NCBI GenBank assembly: GCA_002773545.1
Contig: PFAV01000033.1
Location: 1-14,444, forward strand
DNA from: a bacterium (Candidatus Gribaldobacteria) CG10_big_fil_rev_8_21_14_0_10_41_12
GTDB lineage: Bacteria; Patescibacteriota; Minisyncoccia; Minisyncoccales; CG1-02-41-26
Direction of reading: 5' to 3'
DNA length: 14,444 nucleotides
Shown: one piece after another, positions 1-5,646 of the stretch
Layout of the letters: each line of letters starts with the position of its first letter
How positions within the stretch are numbered: position 1 is the first letter of the stretch
Position numbers and translations under genes: made by a program
The notes under the pieces: generated by a model
Databases searched by the model: none
What the model saw: only the letters and a program-made list of their open reading frames with translations
Told to the model about the DNA's origin: nothing

Positions 1-39
1 GATGACGCAGCCGAAAAGATAAAATTGCAGCAGGAATAG
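1..39 (+). CDS. C-terminal end of an upstream gene (partial)
   Basis: Frame 1 is open from the window edge and gives twelve residues (DDAAEKIKLQQE) before a TAG at 37-39. The charged, helix-like composition resembles a protein C-terminus. The next reading frame begins two bases later, which suits tight operon spacing. Twelve codons are too few to identify a protein or to prove coding. Confidence 0.3.
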   Translation, partial: DDAAEKIKLQQE

Positions 40-41
40 TT

Positions 42-464
42 TTGCAACCATCTCAATATATCATAGCAAAATATCCACGAACCTTTATTTCTGGTTCCAA
101 GGAGCCACTTTTTAACGAGGATACTTTTTACGCCAATATTGAAGACAAAAAACCATGGGGCGGAGCAGCAGGCCGTTTATTCGGCGCGTCAGAAAAATTA
201 AAAAGGATAAATACAAATTGTTTCACCTATGAATTGGAGAGAAAAATCTTAAATATATTGATTGATAAAATTTTTGAGAAAAACTCGGAAAAATTTCAAG
301 AGAGAGAAGATGTTTTTGAAGTTTTTGCTAAGAGCATAATAACTGGTAATATCTTGCCAATGGGGAGGTTAATTGATAGCACATTCGGCAGGGGAACTTT
401 GCGCCGAATTGGAGAATTAGACCAAAATATCCAAGAGCAAGAGAACTTTGTTAATTCTCTTTAG
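42..464 (+). CDS. Hypothetical protein, unrecognised family
   Basis: This 140-residue frame starts at TTG 42, with AGGA at 32-35 as a possible ribosome binding site; the frame stays open back to base 6, so the start is uncertain. The N-terminal third carries aromatic and glycine-rich stretches (FYANIEDKKPWGGAAGRLFG, about residues 30-49). The rest looks alpha-helical and charged (about residues 63-140), with no membrane segment, signal peptide or catalytic motif that I recognise. It may follow directly on the partial upstream gene and precede the broken phosphatase gene by 19 bases. I cannot exclude that it is itself a fragment of a longer protein whose N-terminus lay in the neighbouring frame, since both frames look coding at the window edge. 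Confidence 0.45.
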   Translation: MQPSQYIIAKYPRTFISGSKEPLFNEDTFYANIEDKKPWGGAAGRLFGASEKLKRINTNCFTYELERKILNILIDKIFEKNSEKFQEREDVFEVFAKSIITGNILPMGRLIDSTFGRGTLRRIGELDQNIQEQENFVNSL

Positions 465-483
465 AATTGCCAAAGAAAATATT

Positions 484-823
484 ATGGAGAAAAATGAGCT
501 AAACAATTTTATAGACAAAATGAAGGAGGCGATTTATAAGGCGGGAGAAATGGCGCTTGAATATCAAGGCAGGGTTAAAAACTTAAAAAAAGAAGTGGAA
601 GAATTACCTAACGACAATGATTTTGTTAGACAGCAAAGTGCTATATGTTTCGGGCAAAGACGGATTTTGTATAGTTGTCGGCTTAATTGAGAATGGCGAA
701 GCGCTAACTGCCTTGGTGTATTTTCCCGCCCGCCAAGAGTTTTATTTTATTAAAGATGGCAATGTCTATTGCGAGGCCGCTGGCCAAGCCAGAAGTTTTG
801 TCGTGTTTGAAAATGTAATTTGA
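484..823 (+). pseudogene. Degraded inositol monophosphatase / CysQ-like phosphatase
   Basis: The ATG at 484 opens a helical N-terminus (MEKNELNNFIDKMKEAIYKA, then an AGEMALEYQG stretch) typical of the inositol monophosphatase superfamily, where this helix precedes the metal-binding core. The frame runs into unrelated residues near base 650 and stops at 690. A second frame, shifted by one base and readable from about 645 to 823, gives family-like core sequence (KDGFCIVVGLIENGEA, then ALVYFPARQEFYF). The parts that should lie between, the acidic GEE region and the DPIDGT metal motif, are absent, and so is the C-terminal half with its WDxAAG motif. An internal deletion with a frameshift plus a 3' truncation explains this. 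Whether it was a 3'-phosphoadenosine phosphatase (CysQ) or an inositol phosphatase cannot be told. It should be catalytically dead. Confidence 0.6.
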
Positions 824-850
824 AATAGCGAAGTTGAGCTTGGCTATTTC
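822..850 (+). terminator. Strong hairpin at the end of the phosphatase remnant
   Basis: GAAATAGC (822-829) pairs perfectly with GCTATTTC (843-850), and inside it AAG (831-833) pairs with CTT (839-841) across a TTGAG loop. The hairpin overlaps the stop codon of the remnant. No clear T-run follows on either strand, so it may be a factor-assisted terminator or an RNA end-protecting structure rather than a classic intrinsic terminator. Confidence 0.4.
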
Positions 851-855
851 GCCAG

Positions 856-883
856 TTGGCAAAAAAATTGCCGATGGTATAAT
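856..883 (+). promoter_or_regulatory. Promoter of the small membrane protein gene
   Basis: TTGGCA (856-861, five of six matches to the sigma-70 -35 consensus) and a perfect TATAAT (878-883) are separated by 16 bases. The expected start of transcription near 890 leaves a leader of about 40 bases before the ATG at 932. No ribosome binding site is visible in that leader. Confidence 0.6.
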
Positions 884-931
884 AAAAACAAAGGTCGGGA
901 TATCCCTAGATCGCTATTATCTTTATATAAT

Positions 932-1387
932 ATGCCAAATAACAAAAAAGGACTCTTGATTTTTATAATAGTAATTGTAGTAATCGCGCTGGGCGCGGCT
1001 GGTTATTATTTTTTAGTTATGAAAGCGGCCAAGCCCGTTGTTTGGGACGGCACCTACAAGATGGCCGGAGATCTAACTTGCAAGGGTAATTTTCCCGGCC
1101 TGACCACCGTGCCCATGAATTCAACATTTGTTGTGAGCAATAATAATATCATGGAGCCGACAGTCGGCAAGATTTACCCCATTGATAAAAAGGGCCAGGC
1201 CACAGAAGTTTTTCAGCAGACCGTTAACGGAGCAACCACCGAGGTCAGAGCTGATTATCAGTTTTCTAAGGAAGGAGATGTTTACAAGTTTACCGCCAAC
1301 GGCTCAATAACTTTAAGCGCCACCAAAGACGGCCAAGCCCTCTCTTCAATTTGCACCGGAACTATTACTGGCGATAGACAGCCATAG
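932..1387 (+). CDS. Small membrane-anchored extracytoplasmic protein
   Basis: The 151-residue product has a short lysine-containing N-terminus, one strongly hydrophobic helix (about residues 8-30) and an exported domain of about 120 residues rich in Thr, Ser, Asn and Gly, as expected of a beta-sheet fold. Without a signal peptidase or lipobox site, the helix should stay as an N-in anchor. The only two cysteines (Cys50 and Cys141) sit near the two ends of the exported domain and could form a disulfide. No catalytic motif is seen. Similar one-helix proteins of unknown function are common in CPR genomes, but I cannot name a family. The gene has its own promoter and a terminator 27 bases after its stop, so it is probably monocistronic. 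The start at ATG 932 has no visible Shine-Dalgarno site. Confidence 0.75.
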   Translation: MPNNKKGLLIFIIVIVVIALGAAGYYFLVMKAAKPVVWDGTYKMAGDLTCKGNFPGLTTVPMNSTFVVSNNNIMEPTVGKIYPIDKKGQATEVFQQTVNGATTEVRADYQFSKEGDVYKFTANGSITLSATKDGQALSSICTGTITGDRQP

Positions 1388-1413
1388 ATAATGAAATTGT
1401 CAACCTGGCATTA

Positions 1414-1454
1414 AATAATTCGCCTTCTATCTTTGGGCGAATTGTTTGGTTTTA
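1414..1454 (+). terminator. Intrinsic terminator after the small membrane protein gene
   Basis: Bases 1414-1424 pair with 1436-1446 in an 11-pair stem (core AATTCGCC/GGCGAATT, one G-T wobble) with an 11-base loop, followed by an interrupted T-rich stretch (TTTGGTTTT). It lies 27 bases after the stop at 1387. Confidence 0.6.
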
Positions 1455-1518
1455 TACTAAAGTTTCGTTAGAAGAAGTTGAGTTTATTAAGAAGATGTTT
1501 GGGGCTTAGCTAAAATTC

Positions 1519-1563
1519 GCGAAGGCAAGTTGTGGATAATTTGCGCCTTGCTTTCTATTTTTG
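1519..1563 (+). terminator. Possible second terminator hairpin
   Basis: GC-g-AAGGC (1519-1526) can pair with GCCTTGC (1545-1551) with one bulged base and an 18-base loop, followed by a T-rich stretch (TTTCTATTTTTG). The loop is long and the site overlaps the candidate -35 box of the methyltransferase promoter, so confidence is low. Confidence 0.25.
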
Positions 1564-1575
1564 TTCTAATATAAT
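1548..1575 (+). promoter_or_regulatory. Candidate promoter of the restriction-modification operon
   Basis: A perfect TATAAT (1570-1575) lies 16 bases after a weak -35 candidate, TTGCTT (1548-1553). Transcription would start near 1582, about 23 bases before the methyltransferase ATG. The short leader and the N-terminal HTH of the methyltransferase make autorepression at this site plausible, though no operator palindrome is obvious. Confidence 0.45.
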
Positions 1576-1604
1576 AAAATTGAAGTTAAAAATGTTCCAA
1601 AATT

Positions 1605-3191
1605 ATGGACAATGAACTATTAGACATAAAACAAGCGAGCAAATTCGTGAGCGGATATTTAAACCGTAAAGTTTCCGCTTCTAACATTTCTTATCTTATA
1701 CAATATGGTTTGGTTAAAAAAGTCGGCGAAAACGGCACAACCCAAGTTGTCAAACAGGATTTATTAAACTATTTTGAAAATTCATCTCATCATAAAAGAG
1801 AGCAAGAGTGGAGAGACAAGCTCGGGGCGGATTTGAACTGGGCGCTATCTTTTGAGCAATACAGGGAAGTAGAAACAACCAAGCATGTCCATAGGTTGCA
1901 CCCCTATAAAGGTAAATTTATTCCGCAACTTGTTGAATATTTTTTGGACGGGCATACTGATAATTTTAAGAAAGACATTTATTTCAAAGAAGGCGATATT
2001 GTGCTTGATCCATTTTGTGGGAGCGGCACCACCTTGGTGCAGGGGGCCGAGCTTGGCATACATATAATTGGCATTGATGTTTCTGCTTTCAATAGTTTTA
2101 TTAGCAATGTGAAGCTGGGCCGATACGACTTTGATAATTTGAAAATTGAAATAAACAGAATTACTAAACTATTAACTGAATTTTTGATAAATTCTGAGAC
2201 AATTAAATTTGAGAACGAATTGTCAAGAGAACTCTTTCTTTTTAATAGTAAATATTTTCCATCGTCCGACTATCGCTATAAGGTGAAACGAGGGCAAATT
2301 GATGAAGTGGCTTATAGCCAGGACAAAGAAAATAAATTTTTACCTACATATCAAAAATTGATTGACAAATATAACATCAAACTAAAACAAAAGAAAATTG
2401 AAAACTTTTTAGATAAATGGTATCTGCGAGATGTCAGGAATGAAATAGATTTTGTTTTAACCTTAGTTAAGCAAATTAAAAATCCTTATTCTAAAATGAT
2501 GGCTGGTATGATTTTAAGCCGCACAATTCGTTCTTGCCGAGCCACCACTCATGCTGACTTAGCAACATTAAAAGAACCAGTTATTGCTCCTTATTATTGC
2601 TCCAAGCACGGCAAGGTTTGCAAACCGCTTTTTTCAATTTTGGACTGGTGGGCGAGATATGGGGCTGACGCCATTAGTAGGTTAATTGAATTCAATAGAT
2701 TGCGAACAAATACCTATCAAACCTGCTTAACGGGCGATTCCAGAAGTATTGATATTTTAGCAGAATTAAAGAAACAAGAAGAGCCGTTGGCTGGTTTGGT
2801 AAAGAAAAAAAAGATTAACGGTATTTTTTCCAGCCCGCCTTATGTTGGCCTGATTGATTATCACGAACAACACGCCTACGCTTATGATTTGCTTGGTTTC
2901 GCAAGAAACGATGAGGCCGAAATCGGGCCGCTTTCTCATGGGCAAGGCAAGGAAGCTAGAGAATCTTATACGAAAGGTATAATAGATGTCTTGAATAATT
3001 GCAAAAAATATCTGGCTGACGACTATGATGTTTTTTTAGTAGCTAATGACAAATATAATCTTTATCCAACCATAGCCCAAGGTGCTGGTATGCAAATAGT
3101 AAATCAATTTAAGCGCCCGGTATTGAATAGAACCGAAAGAGATAAGGCGCCTTATTCGGAAATAATTTTTCACTTAAAATTAAAAATATGA
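1605..3191 (+). CDS. Type II DNA methyltransferase with N-terminal HTH domain
   Basis: This S-adenosylmethionine-dependent DNA methyltransferase would protect host sites from the endonuclease encoded downstream. Residues 1-55 form a compact helix-turn-helix-like domain of the MerR/excisionase type (DIKQASKF through DLLNYF). The catalytic part begins with motif X (RLHPYKGKFIPQ, 97-108), then the cofactor-binding motif I DPFCGSGTT (135-143) and an acidic motif II (GIDVS, 156-160). After a long central region (about 175-400, presumably target recognition) comes catalytic motif IV SSPPY (409-413). The order X-I-TRD-IV is that of alpha-group amino methyltransferases, while S-P-P-Y is common in N4-cytosine enzymes; the modified base cannot be settled from sequence. 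At 528 residues it is complete. The stop overlaps the next ATG (ATGA). The region is AT-richer than its neighbours, suggesting acquisition. Confidence 0.9.
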   Translation: MDNELLDIKQASKFVSGYLNRKVSASNISYLIQYGLVKKVGENGTTQVVKQDLLNYFENSSHHKREQEWRDKLGADLNWALSFEQYREVETTKHVHRLHPYKGKFIPQLVEYFLDGHTDNFKKDIYFKEGDIVLDPFCGSGTTLVQGAELGIHIIGIDVSAFNSFISNVKLGRYDFDNLKIEINRITKLLTEFLINSETIKFENELSRELFLFNSKYFPSSDYRYKVKRGQIDEVAYSQDKENKFLPTYQKLIDKYNIKLKQKKIENFLDKWYLRDVRNEIDFVLTLVKQIKNPYSKMMAGMILSRTIRSCRATTHADLATLKEPVIAPYYCSKHGKVCKPLFSILDWWARYGADAISRLIEFNRLRTNTYQTCLTGDSRSIDILAELKKQEEPLAGLVKKKKINGIFSSPPYVGLIDYHEQHAYAYDLLGFARNDEAEIGPLSHGQGKEARESYTKGIIDVLNNCKKYLADDYDVFLVANDKYNLYPTIAQGAGMQIVNQFKRPVLNRTERDKAPYSEIIFHLKLKI

Positions 3192-3382
3192 AAAAACAAA
3201 AAACACTTTATGCAATCACGGCCGAAGATGTAGTTAATGTTTCAAATCAAAATAGTATTTTTTTCACCGAGAAAAACCTATCTTTTATTGGAGACAAGAT
3301 TGGGGATTATTTTGGGGACAAATGGCAAGATGCAATTGAGTATGCCTTAAACGAATTAAATAAAAATAAACAATCTATATGA
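3188..3382 (+). CDS. Small protein between methyltransferase and endonuclease genes
   Basis: The 64-residue product starts at an ATG overlapping the methyltransferase stop (ATGA, 3188-3191) and ends in an ATGA overlap with the endonuclease gene (3379-3382). This is translational coupling on both sides and the strongest sign that it is real. It looks like a short beta-rich N-terminal half (LYAITAEDVV, SIFFTEKNLSFIG) followed by an acidic amphipathic helix (KWQDAIEYALNEL, about residues 45-57). I see no helix-turn-helix, so it does not resemble the usual C (controller) proteins of restriction-modification systems, and I do not recognise a family. It could be an accessory subunit, a specificity or stability factor for the endonuclease, or a regulator of another fold. 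Confidence 0.6.
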   Translation: MKKQKTLYAITAEDVVNVSNQNSIFFTEKNLSFIGDKIGDYFGDKWQDAIEYALNELNKNKQSI

Positions 3383-4158
3383 CACTAACAATGAAATATA
3401 AAGTCCATATTGTGGACACAATAAAGGATTGTTTGAAAAACAAATTTCAGAATTATAAACCAGAGACTGATAATATGCCGTTTCATTACCGGTTGCTTGG
3501 CAAGGATAGAATGGTCCTATTTTCTTTTCTTCAATCATTGAATACAACCTTTGGAGCTTCAATCTATGAGCCAGTAGCAAAAGAACTTGCAAAAATAACT
3601 TTCAAAGAAGTTCATACTCAATACAAGCTTGGAAATATAATTACGCAGGATGCTCAAAATGAAATTCAAAAAATAATGAACAAATTATCTGTAGGCGGTG
3701 TTGTAGATAAAGAAAGCGAAACAGAAAGAATTAGAAAAGTTGCTCAATCTGGCAAACAGAACAAACTTAAGTCGGTAAAAGTGGACCTGTTTCTTGTCTC
3801 AAAAATAGATGAGGTATTTATGTTTGATTTGAAAACCGTCAAACCCAACAAAGGTGATTTCATTTCTTATAAGAGGAATATGTTGGAATGGCTGGCGGTA
3901 TATTTTTTTCAGAATCTAAAAGCAAAAGTGCATACACTTATCTCTATTCCTTATAATCCTTATGAGCCAAAGCCATATATGCGATGGACGATGAAGGGTA
4001 TGCTTGATTTAGAGAATGAACTAAAGGTGGCAGATGAATTTTGGGATTTCCTTGCCGGAAAAGGAACATATAAAAGCTTGCTGGACTGTTTTGAACAAGC
4101 TGGCATTGAATTGCGGCCAGAAATTGATAATTACTTTTCTAAATTTAATAAAAGATAA
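3379..4158 (+). CDS. Type II restriction endonuclease, TdeIII-like
   Basis: The 259-residue protein carries a PD-(D/E)xK nuclease core: VKVDLFLV with Asp136, then a beta strand ending in FDLKTVKPNKG with Asp150 and Lys152 as the D-x-K pair. The following helix (YKRNMLEWLAVYF, 164-176) and the N-terminal region (PFHYRLLGKDRM, 34-45) resemble my recollection of the TdeIII family of type II enzymes, for which GGNCC is the recognised site. Family membership rests on memory of the pattern and the GGNCC specificity here is inference only. It would cut unmodified DNA in the cytoplasm. The gene overlaps the 64-residue gene by ATGA; a second in-frame ATG at 3391 is an alternative start. Its position directly after a DNA methyltransferase strongly supports the role. 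Confidence 0.75.
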   Translation: MTLTMKYKVHIVDTIKDCLKNKFQNYKPETDNMPFHYRLLGKDRMVLFSFLQSLNTTFGASIYEPVAKELAKITFKEVHTQYKLGNIITQDAQNEIQKIMNKLSVGGVVDKESETERIRKVAQSGKQNKLKSVKVDLFLVSKIDEVFMFDLKTVKPNKGDFISYKRNMLEWLAVYFFQNLKAKVHTLISIPYNPYEPKPYMRWTMKGMLDLENELKVADEFWDFLAGKGTYKSLLDCFEQAGIELRPEIDNYFSKFNKR

Positions 4159-4162
4159 GTTT

Positions 4163-4768
4163 ATGAACGACACACCAAGCAGCCGGGAGGAAGTTTATCA
4201 GGCGGTGAAAAATAATTTAGAACAAAATATCTTTTATCATTCTTTGGCTTTGGAGGCGTGTTTGGCTGGCATTTATGATTATTTGCAAATTCGCGGCGAA
4301 TTAGGAGCAGGCGAGCCGCCAAAAGAAGATTGGCTTTTGGCTGGTTTATCACACGACATTGATTATAGTGGTGAGTTTAAGGCCGAGCACCCGCGAAAAA
4401 CCGTGGAAGCCCTCACTAAATATGGTTTGCAGGTTTCTGACAGCGTTTTGAGCATGATTAAAGCTCACGCGCCCGAGCTTACCGGCCAACAGCCACAAAA
4501 CAAAGCGCAATGGGCTATACTATGCGCTGATAGCTTAACCGGGCTGATTATCGCTTGCGCCTTGATTTTGCCCAGTAAAAAATTAGCTGATGTTAAACTG
4601 GCCTCGGTTGTCAAGCGGTTTTTGAAAGACCCCAAGTTTGCCGCTGGCACTAGAAGGCAAGAGGTGGCCCATTGCGCTGATGTCGTTGGTTTGAACATTC
4701 CCGTGGAAAAGTTTTGCGACATTTGCTTAATTTCAATGCAAAACATCGCTTCGGAAATTGGGCTTTAA
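4163..4768 (+). CDS. HD-domain metal-dependent hydrolase
   Basis: The 201-residue protein has the ordered ligands of the HD phosphohydrolase superfamily: His26 (FYHSLAL), the His64-Asp65 pair (AGLSHDIDY), His102 (KAHAPEL) and Asp123 (CADSLTG). Such proteins hydrolyse phosphate esters, often of nucleotides or cyclic nucleotides; the substrate is not evident. The frame is open upstream to 4034, but those codons lie inside the endonuclease gene, and the ATG at 4163, four bases after the endonuclease stop, gives a natural N-terminus. It could be co-transcribed with the restriction operon. Its more GC-balanced codon use resembles the resident genes further on, and stand-alone HD proteins of this size are common in CPR genomes, so the restriction cassette may have landed just upstream of it. 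Confidence 0.8.
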   Translation: MNDTPSSREEVYQAVKNNLEQNIFYHSLALEACLAGIYDYLQIRGELGAGEPPKEDWLLAGLSHDIDYSGEFKAEHPRKTVEALTKYGLQVSDSVLSMIKAHAPELTGQQPQNKAQWAILCADSLTGLIIACALILPSKKLADVKLASVVKRFLKDPKFAAGTRRQEVAHCADVVGLNIPVEKFCDICLISMQNIASEIGL

Positions 4769-4788
4769 TGCGGTTTTTGGAGTATAAT
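4758..4788 (+). promoter_or_regulatory. Promoter of the lipoprotein-like gene
   Basis: A perfect TATAAT (4783-4788) is preceded by TTGGGC (4758-4763) at a long 19-base spacing. The expected start near 4795 leaves a leader of about 44 bases that contains a T-run and the ribosome binding site. Confidence 0.45.
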
Positions 4789-4824
4789 AGGAATCGGTCT
4801 AGCTTTATACAATTTTTTTTGGGA

Positions 4825-4830
4825 AAGGAG
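4825..4830 (+). promoter_or_regulatory. Strong Shine-Dalgarno site
   Basis: AAGGAG lies 8 bases before the ATG at 4839. It is the only strong, well-placed ribosome binding site I noticed in front of a gene in this window and it fixes the start of the lipoprotein-like gene. Confidence 0.75.
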
Positions 4831-4838
4831 TGTTTTGA

Positions 4839-5555
4839 ATGGATAGAAGAGGATTCATAAAAGCTATAACAATGGTGGGCGGTGGTTTGTTTTTTTACGG
4901 TTGCTTGCCGACTATTTCGAAAGAGCCGGATGTAACACTTACTGGTGCCGCCGGCGACGCCAAAAAAATTTCTGAACTTTGGCCAAAACTGCAGGCAATG
5001 GTCAAAAAACCCTATGAGCAACTGAAAATTGGCTTGCTTCAAGATGAGAAAATGACAGTAGTGAGGCTTTGGGTAGATGATAAAGCCCACCTTTATTTTT
5101 TTGATGAAAAAACAAGTCAAGCCGGTAGCCTGCGATTTGGCTGGAAGAAAACTTCGCCGTCTATTAAGTTTGTTGATTCTGAAGGCAATCTCTTAAAAGA
5201 TGGCGATAAGGAAATGGAGTATGCTTTCTGGGGAGACAAACAAGCCGCGCCAACTTCAACTGCCATAGATACTGGGCAATGGTTTCTTTGGGCTATAGAA
5301 GCGGTGGCTATTGGGTTTGGAGTTTGGCTAGTGGCTAAGGTTGGGATTTTCTTATTGTCCGCTCTCGCCTTTATTGCCTTCAATCTGATGGTATTGGCGT
5401 TGTTAGTAGCTGGCGCGGCTATCATTTATGGCGCGGCTCAAATTTTTTTCAAAACCACCGGGATTACTTTGGACGATATTAAGGAGTGGTTCTTAGGGGA
5501 AGTGGAAGATCTCAATATTTTTATTCGTCAGGTCGCCGAAGGCTTGGGCGGATGA
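4839..5555 (+). CDS. Putative lipoprotein with C-terminal membrane helices
   Basis: The 238-residue product begins with RRGFIK and a hydrophobic stretch ending in FFYGC, so Cys22 is a plausible lipobox cysteine and the signal resembles a twin-arginine (Tat) lipoprotein signal. Residues 23-145 form a polar extracytoplasmic region with short beta-like strands (VVRLWVDDKAHLYFFD, about 74-89). Two or three hydrophobic segments follow (about 148-166 and 168-204), then a short acidic amphipathic tail. No enzyme motif or known family is recognised. A lipid-anchored N-terminus combined with C-terminal membrane helices is unusual; the signal may instead be an uncleaved anchor. The gene has its own promoter, a strong ribosome binding site and a terminator shortly after its stop. 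Confidence 0.75.
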   Translation: MDRRGFIKAITMVGGGLFFYGCLPTISKEPDVTLTGAAGDAKKISELWPKLQAMVKKPYEQLKIGLLQDEKMTVVRLWVDDKAHLYFFDEKTSQAGSLRFGWKKTSPSIKFVDSEGNLLKDGDKEMEYAFWGDKQAAPTSTAIDTGQWFLWAIEAVAIGFGVWLVAKVGIFLLSALAFIAFNLMVLALLVAGAAIIYGAAQIFFKTTGITLDDIKEWFLGEVEDLNIFIRQVAEGLGG

Positions 5556-5568
5556 AAAAATTCTAAAA

Positions 5569-5600
5569 AAGGCCGGGCAGATTGTTGCTCGGCTTTGTTA
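5569..5600 (+). terminator. Intrinsic terminator after the lipoprotein-like gene
   Basis: GCCGGGCA (5572-5579) pairs with TGCTCGGC (5586-5593) with one G-T wobble and a 6-base loop. Flanking A and T bases (5569-5570 with 5595-5596) extend the stem, and a short T-rich tail follows. It lies 16 bases after the stop at 5555. Confidence 0.7.
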
Positions 5601-5623
5601 ATGAATTAAAATTGTGGTAAAAT
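5595..5623 (+). promoter_or_regulatory. Promoter of the aminotransferase gene
   Basis: TTGTTA (5595-5600) and TAAAAT (5618-5623) are separated by the ideal 17 bases. Transcription would start near 5630, downstream of the GTG at 5614, which argues that translation begins at the ATG at 5647. The -35 box overlaps the tail of the preceding terminator. Confidence 0.55.
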
Positions 5624-5646
5624 TGGTTTGTTTTCAGGACAAAGTT

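Noticed and set aside
1845..2067. Opposing open frames within the methyltransferase gene
   Set aside because: They overlap motif X and motif I of an intact methyltransferase and have no independent signals.
4034..4162. Upstream extension of the HD-domain frame
   Set aside because: These codons overlap the C-terminal end of the endonuclease gene and read as out-of-frame sequence; ATG 4163 directly after the endonuclease stop is a natural start.
5614..5646. GTG start of the aminotransferase gene 11 codons upstream
   Set aside because: It lies upstream of the expected transcription start (about 5630) of the promoter at 5595-5623 and has no ribosome binding site; ATG 5647 has AGGA at 5636-5639.
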